From positions 1-56,149 of the forward strand of contig CANCFV010000011.1 of the NCBI GenBank assembly GCA_947377275.1: DNA of 56,149 nucleotides, read 5' to 3'. Made by a program: the position numbers and the translations under genes. The notes beneath the pieces are model-generated. The model was not told where the DNA came from and did no database searches. It worked only from the letters and a program-made list of their open reading frames with translations. This DNA is from Burkholderiales bacterium. Lineage in GTDB: Bacteria; Pseudomonadota; Gammaproteobacteria; Burkholderiales; Burkholderiaceae_C. Positions 26,015-34,341 of the stretch are shown one piece after another. Numbering within the stretch: position 1 is the first letter of the stretch; every line of letters starts with the position of its first letter.

Positions 26015-26320
26015 GCTTTCTGACGGTCAGGCAACTCTGCGTGCCGGGCTGCTGAACTTTGCACATCGCTGTCGATTGCATGTTGCTTGGCGGTCACCCC
26101 ATCAGATATGCAGATGCGTGCAATGCATGTGCGCGCAGGCATGTTGTTGCGGGGGCAGCAGAACAGAGCTTGACGAGGCCATGGATTGGCTGAAATGCAG
26201 CAGGTGCTGCTGCTTGGCGCACACAGCCGAGACGCCGACCCTGCGTCAATGCCTTGGCACAGCAAGTGCAATGCATAGACACATGAAGAGCGCCGTGTCT
26301 GCGCTTGTGAGGATGAAAGC
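26015..26320. promoter_or_regulatory. Control region of the msuE-sfnG operon
   Basis: A 306-base non-coding stretch with many TGCA-type words. It contains the 15-bp palindromic site ATGCGTGCAATGCAT (26114-26128), related to the twin sites at 24526 and 24548. The 11-mer GTGCAATGCAT recurs exactly at 26266-26276, over the -12 element of the sigma-54 promoter. No credible gene is seen here. Confidence 0.55.
26255..26270 (+). promoter_or_regulatory. Sigma-54 promoter of the msuE-sfnG operon
   Basis: TGGCACAGCAAGTGCA: full -24 TGGCAC and -12 TGCA with GG (26256-26257) and GC (26268-26269) at the required spacing. Transcription would begin near 26281, about 40 bases before msuE. This is the best sigma-54 match in the window. 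Confidence 0.75.
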
Positions 26321-26899
26321 ATGAGCAAGAAACTGAAAGTCGTGGCCGTCGTGGGCAGCCTTCAACGGCCCTCTCGCACCCTGTCGTTGACCCAGTCCGT
26401 GGCCGCCAAGTTGGGCGAGTCCATTGCCATCGAGCTGGAGGTGATCGAGCTGGGTGACATCGTGGGCCGCCTGGGCCCTGCCACGCGTCGCACGGATCTG
26501 CCTGCGGCCATCGAGCAGCAGCTGAAGGCCGTTGAATCGGCCGACCTGGTCATCGCGGCCACGCCCGTCTACCGTGCTTCCTTCACTGGCTTGTTCAAGC
26601 ACTTCTTTGACTTCATCGACCACACCGCCTTGGTGGATGTGCCTGTGCTCTTGCTGGCCACAGGCGGCAGCCAGCGCCATGCCCTGGTTATCGAGGGCGC
26701 TTTGCGGCCGCTGTTCAGCTTCTTCCAGTCGCTGACCTTGCCCATTGGCGTGTTCGCCACTGACCCAGAGTTCAGCAACTACCAGGTGAGTGACCTTGAC
26801 CTGGTTGCCCGCATTGACCTGGCTGTTGAGCGTGCCTTGCCATGGCTCGAAGCCCGCATTCACCACCCTTCGCGCAACCCCCAAGCCTTGGCGGCTTGA
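26321..26899 (+). CDS. msuE: NADPH-dependent FMN reductase MsuE/SfnE
   Basis: A 192-residue flavodoxin-fold reductase that supplies reduced FMN to the two-component sulfonate/sulfone monooxygenases. Motifs: VVAVVGSLQRPSRTLSLTQSVA (phosphate-binding loop, about 7-28), ADLVIAATPVYRASFTGLFKHFFDFID (flavin loop, about 75-100), and VLLLATGGSQRHALVIEGALRPLFSFF, the family's G-G-S-x-R-H region. The length is typical of MsuE/SsuE. It is the first gene of the operon, 19 bases before sfnG, and this pairing fixes the role better than sequence alone. Start ATG 26321 is preceded by a weak GGAT/AAGC site. Confidence 0.9.
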   Translation: MSKKLKVVAVVGSLQRPSRTLSLTQSVAAKLGESIAIELEVIELGDIVGRLGPATRRTDLPAAIEQQLKAVESADLVIAATPVYRASFTGLFKHFFDFIDHTALVDVPVLLLATGGSQRHALVIEGALRPLFSFFQSLTLPIGVFATDPEFSNYQVSDLDLVARIDLAVERALPWLEARIHHPSRNPQALAA

Positions 26900-26918
26900 A
26901 CACCCCTGGAGAGTCATC

Positions 26919-28016
26919 ATGAGCCAAACACAAAACGATGCCGTCAAGTTCGCCTACTGGGTACCCAATGTGAGCGGAGGCCTGGTTGTCAGCAAGATCG
27001 AGCAACGCACGCACTGGGGCCTGGACTACAACGTGCGCCTCGCGCAGGCTGCCGAGACCGCAGGCTTCGAATACGCCTTGAGCCAGATCCGCTTCACCGC
27101 GGGCTATGGCGCCGACAACCAGCACGAGTCGGTGTCGTTCAGCCAAGCCTTGTTGCATGCCACCACCAAGCTCAAGGTGCTGGCCGCCATCCTGCCTGGG
27201 CCGTGGCATCCCGCCGTGGTGGCCAAGCAGTTGGCGACCATCGATCACATCAGCAATGGGCGCATCGCCATCAATGTGGTGAGCGGGTGGTTCAAAGGCG
27301 AGTTCACCGCCATTGGCGAACACTGGCTTGAGCACGACGAGCGCTATCGCCGATCGGAAGAGTTCATCCGTGCGCTCAAGGGCATCTGGACCACTGACAA
27401 CTTCACCTTCAAGGGTGACTTCTACCGCTTCAACGACTACACGCTCAGCCCCAAGCCGCTGCAAAAGCCGCACCCAGAGATCTTCCAGGGTGGCAGCTCG
27501 CGCGCAGCGCGTGACATGGCCTCACGGGTCTCTGATTGGTACTTCACCAATGGCAACACGCCTGACAAGCTCAAGGAGCAGGTTGATGACATCCGCACCA
27601 AGGCGGCTGAAACCGGGCATCAGGTGCGCATTGGCGTCAATGCCTTCGTGATCGCACGCGACACCGAAGAAGAAGCCAAGCAGGTACTGGCCGACATCAT
27701 CAAGCACGCCCACGTGGAGGCGGTTCATGCTTTTGGCGACGCCGCCAAGCAAGCGGGCAAGGCGTCGCCCGAGGGGCAAGGCAACTGGGCCACGTCCACC
27801 TTTGAGGACTTGGTTCAGTACAACGACGGCTTCCGAACCAACCTGATCGGCACGCCTCAGCAAGTGGCTGAGCGCATCGTGGCGCTCAAAGCCGTGGGTG
27901 TCGATTTGGTGTTGACGGGCTTCTTGCACTTCATTGAAGAGGTGGAGTACTTCGGCCGCAAGGTGCTGCCTTTGGTGCGCGAGCTGGAAGCGGCGCAGGC
28001 ACGCCAAGCCGCTTGA
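26919..28016 (+). CDS. sfnG: Dimethylsulfone monooxygenase SfnG
   Basis: A bacterial-luciferase-fold FMNH2-dependent monooxygenase of 365 residues. SfnG cleaves dimethylsulfone to methanesulfinate and formaldehyde. The sequence is strongly SfnG-like: VKFAYWVPNVSGGLVVSKIEQRTHWGLDYNVRLAQAAETAGFEYALSQIRFTAGYGADNQHESVSF at the N-terminus, ATIDHISNGRIAINVVSGWFKGEF, HDERYRRSEEFI, EIFQGGSSRAARDMASRVSDWYFTNG and LTGFLHFIEEVEYFG near the end. Start ATG 26919 has GGAGAG upstream; the frame extends further back into msuE. Reduced FMN comes from the adjacent msuE product. Short alkyl sulfones other than dimethylsulfone are possible substrates. Confidence 0.95.
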   Translation: MSQTQNDAVKFAYWVPNVSGGLVVSKIEQRTHWGLDYNVRLAQAAETAGFEYALSQIRFTAGYGADNQHESVSFSQALLHATTKLKVLAAILPGPWHPAVVAKQLATIDHISNGRIAINVVSGWFKGEFTAIGEHWLEHDERYRRSEEFIRALKGIWTTDNFTFKGDFYRFNDYTLSPKPLQKPHPEIFQGGSSRAARDMASRVSDWYFTNGNTPDKLKEQVDDIRTKAAETGHQVRIGVNAFVIARDTEEEAKQVLADIIKHAHVEAVHAFGDAAKQAGKASPEGQGNWATSTFEDLVQYNDGFRTNLIGTPQQVAERIVALKAVGVDLVLTGFLHFIEEVEYFGRKVLPLVRELEAAQARQAA

Positions 28017-28044
28017 TTACGGCATAACACAGACCACCATTGCC

Positions 28045-29190
28045 ATGACCACCGCCGCACCCACTGCTGCACACACACACGGTCTGCTTGATGCCCTGGG
28101 GCAGCGCGCCCGCGTGTCGCCACACCAACGGGCGCTGCGCTTTCAGCGCCAAGGCGCGTGGCGCAGCCAGAGCTGGGCCCAGTTCAAACTCACCGTGGAG
28201 CTTGCCACCCACGTGTGGCGCAGCCTGGGCGTGGGCGCAGGCAGCCACATTGCGCTGATCGGACCACTCAGCGAGCTTGCCTTGGCCACGGTGCTGGCAG
28301 CTGAGGTGCTGGGAGGCACGGCTGAATGGGTGCCGTCAGGCCACGCAGGCGACGTACCAGTGCGAGCAGACGCCTGGCTGGTTGATGGTGCGGTCGATTT
28401 GTCAGGTTTGCCGGACGCGGCCTGGCGCGATGGCCTGGTCGTGCTCCGGCAGGGGCAGGGTGCCCAGTCAGGCAACGAGGGCCGCTTGCATGCTTTTGAT
28501 CAGTTGCTGGCTGCTTTGCCTGATGCGGTGGTGCCGGCATGGCCTGCCGCCTCGGCGTTGAGCCGGCCGCGCAAGGGCCCCAGCGTGCCCACGTGGTTCG
28601 TGGCGGGCTTGTCTCATGGGGCCACGCTGCAGGCGCTGCTGCGCCTGTGGCTGAGCCAAGCTTGGGTGCTTGCGTTGCCCGAGCCAGGCGGCAACGTCCA
28701 TCTCGATCGTCAGGCCATGCAGCCTGACGGCGTGATTGACACGCCTGAGGGCTTGGCAGCCTTGGCGAGACATGCGTCAGACCGCTGGCCTGCCGTGCAA
28801 GGTGTGCGTTCACGCTTGATGGCGTGGGCGCTGGCTGCAAGGGGCGGCGCTCAGCTTGGCAGCATCACCAGGGTGTTGGCCGCATCACAAGGGCGTGCGG
28901 CGCAGCCATGGGGCGTGCGATCGTGGCTGGCCGCGCGTGTGCTTCGCCATTTGGGCCTGAGTCGGGCGCGCGTGTTGGTGGTCGATGGGGGGGCGACCAG
29001 CGGCGATGAGGCCTGGGCCGCACGTTTGGGCCTGCCTGTTCAGACATGGTCAGCGTTTGAGCACGGCATCGCACTGTCAAGGCCTGTTGACGCAGCATCT
29101 GTCGGAGGCGTGGCGCCTGGGCCTGTGCCTGATGCACCTGAGTTCGATTCAGGCGTTGAACTCTCAGGCTTGAGCAGAGCCGCATCATGA
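28045..29190 (+). CDS. Degenerate acyl-CoA-synthetase-like protein
   Basis: A 381-residue protein that aligns in outline with the N-terminal half of long-chain acyl-CoA synthetases: LLDALGQRARVSPHQRALRFQRQGAWRSQSWAQFKLTVELATHVWRSLGVGAGSHIALIGPLSELALATVLAAEVLGG, later ARVLRHLGLSRARVLVVDGGATSGDEAWAARLGLPVQTWSAFEHG. The ATP loop, normally T-S-G-T-T-G-x-P-K-G, is replaced by PTWFVAGLSHGATLQ, and the whole C-terminal lid domain is absent. It should therefore not form adenylates. The frame is intact and overlaps livG by ATGA, so it is a maintained gene. Ligase plus LIV transporter is a known gene order in fatty-acid and aromatic-acid operons; here the ligase looks vestigial or repurposed. Confidence 0.7.
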   Translation: MTTAAPTAAHTHGLLDALGQRARVSPHQRALRFQRQGAWRSQSWAQFKLTVELATHVWRSLGVGAGSHIALIGPLSELALATVLAAEVLGGTAEWVPSGHAGDVPVRADAWLVDGAVDLSGLPDAAWRDGLVVLRQGQGAQSGNEGRLHAFDQLLAALPDAVVPAWPAASALSRPRKGPSVPTWFVAGLSHGATLQALLRLWLSQAWVLALPEPGGNVHLDRQAMQPDGVIDTPEGLAALARHASDRWPAVQGVRSRLMAWALAARGGAQLGSITRVLAASQGRAAQPWGVRSWLAARVLRHLGLSRARVLVVDGGATSGDEAWAARLGLPVQTWSAFEHGIALSRPVDAASVGGVAPGPVPDAPEFDSGVELSGLSRAAS

Positions 29191-29987
29191 GCAGGAACAC
29201 CCCGTCGGTTGCACACGCTGGCTCAGCCTTGTTGGGTGTGCAAAACATCAGCCTGGCGTTTGGCGGGGTCAAGGCCGTCACCGACATCAGCTTCGATGTG
29301 CATGCGGGCGAGATCCTCTCCATCATCGGGCCCAACGGCGCAGGCAAGAGCTCCTTGCTCAATGTCATCAGTGGGGTGTACGAGGCCCAGCAGGGCACGT
29401 TGAGCTTGCACGGGAGCCCCTTGCGCCAATGGCATCCACGGCAGGCTGCACAAAACGGCATCGCCAGAACCTTCCAGAACCTGGCCTTGTTCAAGGGCTT
29501 GAGTGTGCTGGAAAACGTACTTACCGGCCGCAGCTTGGTGGGCGGCAGCCACGCGTTGGGCCAGGCCTTGCGCTTGCCCTCGGCCCGCAGACACGAAGCG
29601 GCGCAAGTGGAGGTGGCCGAGCAGGTCATCGCTTTCTTGCAACTGCAGTCGATCCGGCACAGCCCGGTGGGCAGCCTGTCCTATGGTCAACAAAAACGCG
29701 TCGAGTTTGCCCGTGCCCTGGCTGCAGAGCCCCGCATCTTGCTACTCGACGAGCCGATGGCGGGCATGAACGCACAGGAGAAGCAGGCCATGGCTCGCGC
29801 CATCGTTGAAGTCAACCGCACCCATGGCACGACCATCGTGTTGATCGAGCACGACATGGGCGTGGTGATGGACATCTCGGACCGCGTGGTGGTGCTGGAC
29901 TACGGCAAGAAGATCGCCGATGGCCCGCCCGACACCGTGCGCACCAGCCAGGCCGTCATCGACGCCTATCTGGGCGTGGCCCATTGA
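29187..29987 (+). CDS. LIV-type ABC transporter ATPase (LivG-like)
   Basis: A 266-residue ABC ATPase of the branched-chain amino acid uptake family. Walker A IIGPNGAGKSSLLNVISG, Q-loop GIARTFQNLALFKGLSVLENVLTGR (F-Q-N as in LivG), signature PVGSLSYGQQKRVEFARALAAEPRILLLDEPMAGMN, H-loop TIVLIEHDMGVVMDISDRVVVLDYG, and the LivG tail VIDAYLGVAH. It starts inside the stop of the preceding gene. It forms a heterodimer with the LivF-like ATPase at 33519 to drive the importer. In this operon the cargo is probably an organosulfur compound rather than an amino acid. Confidence 0.93.
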   Translation: MSRNTPSVAHAGSALLGVQNISLAFGGVKAVTDISFDVHAGEILSIIGPNGAGKSSLLNVISGVYEAQQGTLSLHGSPLRQWHPRQAAQNGIARTFQNLALFKGLSVLENVLTGRSLVGGSHALGQALRLPSARRHEAAQVEVAEQVIAFLQLQSIRHSPVGSLSYGQQKRVEFARALAAEPRILLLDEPMAGMNAQEKQAMARAIVEVNRTHGTTIVLIEHDMGVVMDISDRVVVLDYGKKIADGPPDTVRTSQAVIDAYLGVAH

Positions 29988-30005
29988 ACCAAGAGGGGAC
30001 AGCTG

Positions 30006-30887
30006 ATGGCCTTTTTTCTGGAAGTCCTGATTGGCGGCATGCTTGCGGGCGTCATGTACTCGCTGGTCGCCTTTGGGTTTGTGCTGGTCTACAAGGCATC
30101 AGGGGTGTTCAGCTTTGCGCAAGGCGCGATGGTGCTCTTTGCCGCCCTGACCTTTGTCAGCCTGACCGAGCGTGGCGCGCCTTCATGGGTGGCCTTGCCC
30201 TTGACCTTGCTGCTGATGTTGGTCATGGCCTGGCTCATTGAGCGCTGGGTACTCAGGCCGCTGGTCAACCGCCAGCCCATCGTGCTGTTCATGGCGACGC
30301 TGGGTTTGAGCTATGTGATCGAAGGCATCGCACAGCTGGCCTGGGGCACACAGGTACACGCCTTGGAGCTTGGCATTGACGACGTGCCCTTCGACGTAGG
30401 CGGGGTCTTCATATCGCAATTCGACCTGTTTGCGGCGACATCTGCGGGGGGGCTGGTCGCCAGCCTCTCTATCTTGTTCAATCGCACCCGCATGGGACTG
30501 CGCTTGCGCGCCGTGGCCGATGACCCGCTGGCTGCGCTGGCCGTGGGCGTGAACCTGCGCAAGGTGCTGGCCGTGGTCTGGGCAGTGGCGGGGCTGGTGG
30601 CGCTGATCGCCGGCCTGTTGTGGGGGGCGCGCTCAGGGGTGCAGTTCTCTTTGTCCTTGGTGGTGCTCAAGGCCTTGCCGGTGCTGATCATCGGCGGCTT
30701 CACCTCCATCTCGGGTGCTGTGGTGGGCGGCCTGCTCGTGGGGGCCAGCGAGAAGCTTGCCGAGGTTTACATCGGGCCCATGGTGGGCGGCGGCATCGAG
30801 AACTGGTTCCCTTATGCCCTGGCCGTTTTGTTCCTGTTTGTCCGTCCCTACGGCCTTTTCGGAGAGCGCACCGTTCAACGGGTGTGA
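30006..30887 (+). CDS. LIV-type ABC permease (LivH-like)
   Basis: A 293-residue inner-membrane permease of the LivH family, with about eight hydrophobic segments. Typical elements: LIGGMLAGVMYSLVAFGFVLVYKASGVFSFAQGAMVLFAAL at the N-terminus, MATLGLSYVIEGIAQLAWG, FNRTRMGLRLRAVADDPLAALAVGVNLRKVLAVVWAVAG (the EAA-like coupling region), and VVLKALPVLIIGGFTSISGAVVGGLLVGASEKLAEVY. It pairs with the LivM-like permease immediately downstream (6-base gap). Confidence 0.93.
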   Translation: MAFFLEVLIGGMLAGVMYSLVAFGFVLVYKASGVFSFAQGAMVLFAALTFVSLTERGAPSWVALPLTLLLMLVMAWLIERWVLRPLVNRQPIVLFMATLGLSYVIEGIAQLAWGTQVHALELGIDDVPFDVGGVFISQFDLFAATSAGGLVASLSILFNRTRMGLRLRAVADDPLAALAVGVNLRKVLAVVWAVAGLVALIAGLLWGARSGVQFSLSLVVLKALPVLIIGGFTSISGAVVGGLLVGASEKLAEVYIGPMVGGGIENWFPYALAVLFLFVRPYGLFGERTVQRV

Positions 30888-30893
30888 TCACAC

Positions 30894-31979
30894 ATGACGA
30901 TGACGCACACATCCTCCGTGGCCCGCGCCACCTCACTGGCGCAGCTCAGCCAGCCAGACCCGGCAACAACCGCCGTGCCGTGGCCCCGATGGGGCTTGAT
31001 CGCCCTGTTGTTGCTGGCCTTTGGCGTCGTGCCTTGGGTGGGCAATGACTACTGGCTCTCGGCCATCTTGGTGCCCTTGCTGGTGTTCTCGCTGGCTGCG
31101 CTGGGACTCAACATCCTGACTGGCTACACAGGGCAGTTGTCGGTCGGCTCTGCGGCGTTCATGGCCATAGGTGCCTTTGCCTCCTACAACTTTGCGCTGC
31201 GTGTGCCTGAGCTGCCATTGTTGGTCAGCATCACGCTGGGTGGTGTCATCAGTGCCTCGGCGGGCGTGGTGTTTGGCCTGCCAAGCCTGCGCATCAAGGG
31301 CTTTTATTTGATCGCTTCGACACTGACGGCGCAGTTCTTTGTGCAGTGGCTGTTCGTCAAGGTCAGCTGGTTCTCCAATGACAGCGCATCGGGTGTGATC
31401 TCGGCGCCCAAGCTGAACATCGCCGGTGTCAGCTTCGACTCACCAGCAGGGCGTTACGTGCTGACTTTGTCCATCGTGGTGGTGCTGACCTGGCTGGCGC
31501 ACAACCTGGTCAAAAGCCAAACGGGCCGTCAGTGGGTGGCCGTGCGCGACATGGACACCGCAGCAGAAGCCATGGGCATCTCGATCTTGCACACCAAGCT
31601 GCAGGCCTTTGCCATCAGCTCCTTTTACCTGGGCGTGGCCGGCGCCTTGTGGGCCTTTGCCTATCTGGGCACGGTCGAGCCACATGGCTTTGACCTGAAC
31701 CGTTCGTTCCAGATCCTGTTCATCGCCATCATCGGGGGCCTGGGCAGCATCGCGGGCAACTTCCTGGGGGCGGCGTTCATCGTGTTGTTCCCGGTGTTGC
31801 TCAGCCAAGTTGCGGGAGGTGCCTTGGCCGGCATCGTTGACGAGGGCAACCTCGAGAACCTGCAAAAAATCATCTTCGGTTCTTTGATCATTTTCTTCCT
31901 GATCAAAGAGCCCGAGGGCCTGGCCCGGCTGCTGCGCTCGCTGCATGAGCGCTGTCGATCCTGGCCGCTGCGGGACTGA
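30894..31979 (+). CDS. LIV-type ABC permease (LivM-like)
   Basis: A 361-residue inner-membrane permease of the LivM family. Seen: VPLLVFSLAALGLNILTGYTGQLSVGSAAFMAIGAFASYNFAL, GLPSLRIKGFYLIASTLTAQFFVQWLF, SQTGRQWVAVRDMDTAAEAMGISILHTKLQAFAISSFYLGVAGALWAF (coupling loop), and FQILFIAIIGGLGSIAGNFLGAAFIVLFPVLL. The first 30 residues are a cytoplasmic Thr/Pro-rich lead. It forms the membrane pore with the LivH-like protein. A hairpin with a T-run lies in the 133-base gap after it. Confidence 0.93.
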   Translation: MTMTHTSSVARATSLAQLSQPDPATTAVPWPRWGLIALLLLAFGVVPWVGNDYWLSAILVPLLVFSLAALGLNILTGYTGQLSVGSAAFMAIGAFASYNFALRVPELPLLVSITLGGVISASAGVVFGLPSLRIKGFYLIASTLTAQFFVQWLFVKVSWFSNDSASGVISAPKLNIAGVSFDSPAGRYVLTLSIVVVLTWLAHNLVKSQTGRQWVAVRDMDTAAEAMGISILHTKLQAFAISSFYLGVAGALWAFAYLGTVEPHGFDLNRSFQILFIAIIGGLGSIAGNFLGAAFIVLFPVLLSQVAGGALAGIVDEGNLENLQKIIFGSLIIFFLIKEPEGLARLLRSLHERCRSWPLRD

Positions 31980-32062
31980 GCGCCCGCCCCCTCGTTGCCC
32001 TGACCGCGCGCTCAGGGGCTCCGAACCCTTCGCTTTTTCACTTCACCGCTGGCAGCACGTTT

Positions 32063-32097
32063 GGGTGCCTGCCCGGGCTTTGCGCACCCTTTTTTTT
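32063..32097 (+). terminator. Internal terminator/attenuator before the binding-protein gene
   Basis: GGGTGC (32063-32068) pairs with GCACCC (32084-32089), followed immediately by eight T (32090-32097). An inner self-complementary GCCCGGGC (32071-32078) can add to the stem. It ends five bases before the AGGAG ribosome site of the binding-protein gene. It would end, or partly end, transcription inside the operon. Confidence 0.7.
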
Positions 32098-32112
32098 ACC
32101 CAGGAGATTCTC

Positions 32113-33504
32113 ATGACTTACCTACAAACCATCCGCAAACGCTTGACGCAGGGCTTGGCTGCCGCCGGTCTGATCGCCTTGAGCGTGGGCTCTCAGCTGG
32201 CCTTGACCACTCAGGCTCATGCCCAGTCTGGCAAAGAGCAGTACTTCCCGCTGCAAAGCTATCGTGTTGGCCCCTATGCGGCTGGCGGCACGGGGTTTTT
32301 CGGTGGCTTCATTGACTATCTCAACCTGATCAACCAGCGCGACGGCGGCGTCAATGGTGTCAAGCTCACCTGGAGCGAGTGCGAGACCGAGTACGTCGTC
32401 GAGCGCGGCGTGGAGTGCTATGAGCGCCTCAAGAAGGGCCTCAACGGCGCACCCTCTGCGGCGACCAACCCTTTGAGCGTGGGCATTGCCTACGCCACGC
32501 TGGAGCGCTCGACCGCCGACAAGCTGCCGCTGATCACCATCAACCATGGCCGCACCGATTCGACCGATGGCCGCGTGTTCCCTTACGTCTTTCCGCTGCA
32601 GCTCAACCCGTATAGCGAGGTCTCGGCCATCGTCAACTACATCGGCCAGCAAGTGGGCGGTCTGGACAAGCTCAAGGGCAAGAAGATCGTGACGCTGTAC
32701 CACGGCTCGCCCTATGGCAAAGAGACCATCCCGGTGCTCGACATCTTGTCCAAGAAGTACGGCTTTGCCTTGACCCACATTGAGGTGCCTCACCCGGGTA
32801 ATGAGCAGCAATCGCAGTGGCTCACCATCCGGCGCATCAAGCCCGACTACGTGATCTTGCGTGGCTGGGGCGTGATGAACCCGGTGGCGCTCAAGAACGC
32901 GCAGAAGGTGGGTTTCCCGGCCGACCACGTGATCGGCAACATCTGGAGCAACTCTGAAGACGACGCCGCGCCGGCCGGTGACGCCGCCAAGGGCTACATC
33001 TCGATCACCACACACCCTTCGGGCACGCAGTTCCCGGTGTTGCAAGACATCAAGAAAGTTGTGGTGGACGCGGGCAAGGGCAACCTGGCCGACCCCAAGC
33101 GATTTGGCAACGTCTACTACAACCTGGGCGTGGTCAATGGCATCTTGAACGTCGAGGCCTTGCGCGTGGCCCAAGCCAGGTATGGCAAGCGTCCTTTGAC
33201 GGGCGAAGAGGTGCGTTGGGGCTTTGAAAACATCCACCTGGACGAGGCCCGCCTCAAGCAGCTGGGCGCCCTGGGCCTGGTGCAACCGCTCAAGCTGAGC
33301 TGCGCTGATCATGAAGGCGGCGGTGCCGTGCGCTTCCAGCAATGGACGGGCAGCAACTGGAAGGTGATCAGCGACTGGGTGCAGGCCGATCGCGCCTTGC
33401 TGCGCCCGATCATCGAAGCCTCGTCGATCAAGTACGCCAAGGAAAAAGGCTTGACCGTGCGCGATTGCAGCAAAGAGGCGGTCGCCTTGGCGTCCACACA
33501 CTGA
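32113..33504 (+). CDS. ABC transporter periplasmic binding protein (type I fold)
   Basis: A 463-residue periplasmic solute-binding protein of the LivJ/LivK-like type, longer than the usual 370-400. Start ATG 32113 has AGGAG seven bases upstream. The signal peptide AAGLIALSVGSQLALTTQAHA is cleaved before QSGKEQYFPL. The mature part begins YRVGPYAAGGTGFFGGFIDYLNLINQRDGGVNGVKLTWSECETEYVVERGVECYERL, the family's effector strand. Later come ITINHGRTDSTDGRVFPYVF, IVTLYHGSPYGKETIP, VILRGWGVMNPVALKNAQKVGFPADHVIGNIWSNSEDD and HLDEARLKQLG. It presents the substrate to the LivHM-like permeases. Binding specificity is inferred from the sulfur context only. Confidence 0.92.
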   Translation: MTYLQTIRKRLTQGLAAAGLIALSVGSQLALTTQAHAQSGKEQYFPLQSYRVGPYAAGGTGFFGGFIDYLNLINQRDGGVNGVKLTWSECETEYVVERGVECYERLKKGLNGAPSAATNPLSVGIAYATLERSTADKLPLITINHGRTDSTDGRVFPYVFPLQLNPYSEVSAIVNYIGQQVGGLDKLKGKKIVTLYHGSPYGKETIPVLDILSKKYGFALTHIEVPHPGNEQQSQWLTIRRIKPDYVILRGWGVMNPVALKNAQKVGFPADHVIGNIWSNSEDDAAPAGDAAKGYISITTHPSGTQFPVLQDIKKVVVDAGKGNLADPKRFGNVYYNLGVVNGILNVEALRVAQARYGKRPLTGEEVRWGFENIHLDEARLKQLGALGLVQPLKLSCADHEGGGAVRFQQWTGSNWKVISDWVQADRALLRPIIEASSIKYAKEKGLTVRDCSKEAVALASTH

Positions 33505-33518
33505 GTGCAGGCAGGGCC

Positions 33519-34322
33519 ATGACCATGTCCACCCAGACACCCCCTTTGTTGCAGGTTGATCGGCTGGAGGTGCTGTATGGCAACGCCATCCTGGCGGTGC
33601 GCGGCGTGTCGATCGAGGTGCAGGCGGGCAGCATCGTGGCCTTGCTGGGTGCCAATGGCGCGGGCAAGACCACCACGCTCAAAGCCATCTCCAGGTTGCT
33701 GCAGGCCGAGCGTGGCGAGGTGGTGGCAGGCGATGTCCGCATCGACGGTCAGTCGGTGCTGGACACCGCCCCCGACGAGCTGGTGCGCCGCGGTGTGGTG
33801 CAGGTGCTCGAAGGGCGGCGCTGCTTTGCGCACCTCAGCGTCGAAGAGAACCTCTTGCTGGGCGGGCATGTGAAGTCGCCCTCCGGCAAGGTGCTCGGCG
33901 AGCGTCTGGCGGATGTGTATGCGCTGTTTCCTCGCTTGAAAACACGTCGCGCCAGCCTGGCGGGCTACACCTCTGGGGGCGAGCAGCAGATGGTGGCCAT
34001 TGGCCGCGCGCTGATGGCTCAACCTCGGTTGGTGTTGCTCGATGAGCCTTCGATGGGCCTGGCGCCCTTGGTGGTGCAGGAGATCTTCGAGGCCATCCGT
34101 GCGCTCAACCAGCAGGGCGTGAGCTTTGTGCTGGCTGAGCAGAACGCCCGCATGGCCTTGAGCCATGCCCACCACGCCTATGTGCTGGAGACAGGGCGCG
34201 TGGCCATCAGCGGCTCGGCCCAGGCACTCAGTGCCAAGACCGACATCCATGATTTTTACCTCGGTGCCGGTGGTGACCACCGCATCAGTTTCATTGACGA
34301 CAGACTGCGCCGCAGGGCGTGA
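33519..34322 (+). CDS. LIV-type ABC transporter ATPase (LivF-like)
   Basis: A 267-residue ABC ATPase. Start ATG 33519 follows GCAGG. Walker A LLGANGAGKTTTLKAISRLL, LivF-type RRGVVQVLEGRRCFAHLSVEENLLLG (V-x-E-G-R-R in the Q region), signature LAGYTSGGEQQMVAIGRALMAQPRLVLLDEPSMGLAPL, and H-loop FVLAEQNARMALSHAHHAYVLETGRV. The C-terminal extension KTDIHDFYLGAGGDHRISFIDDRL is longer than in LivF proper and is common in transporters for aromatic or other non-amino-acid substrates. It is the second ATPase of the importer. Confidence 0.93.
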   Translation: MTMSTQTPPLLQVDRLEVLYGNAILAVRGVSIEVQAGSIVALLGANGAGKTTTLKAISRLLQAERGEVVAGDVRIDGQSVLDTAPDELVRRGVVQVLEGRRCFAHLSVEENLLLGGHVKSPSGKVLGERLADVYALFPRLKTRRASLAGYTSGGEQQMVAIGRALMAQPRLVLLDEPSMGLAPLVVQEIFEAIRALNQQGVSFVLAEQNARMALSHAHHAYVLETGRVAISGSAQALSAKTDIHDFYLGAGGDHRISFIDDRLRRRA

Positions 34323-34341
34323 ACCCAAAAAGGAACTTCTC

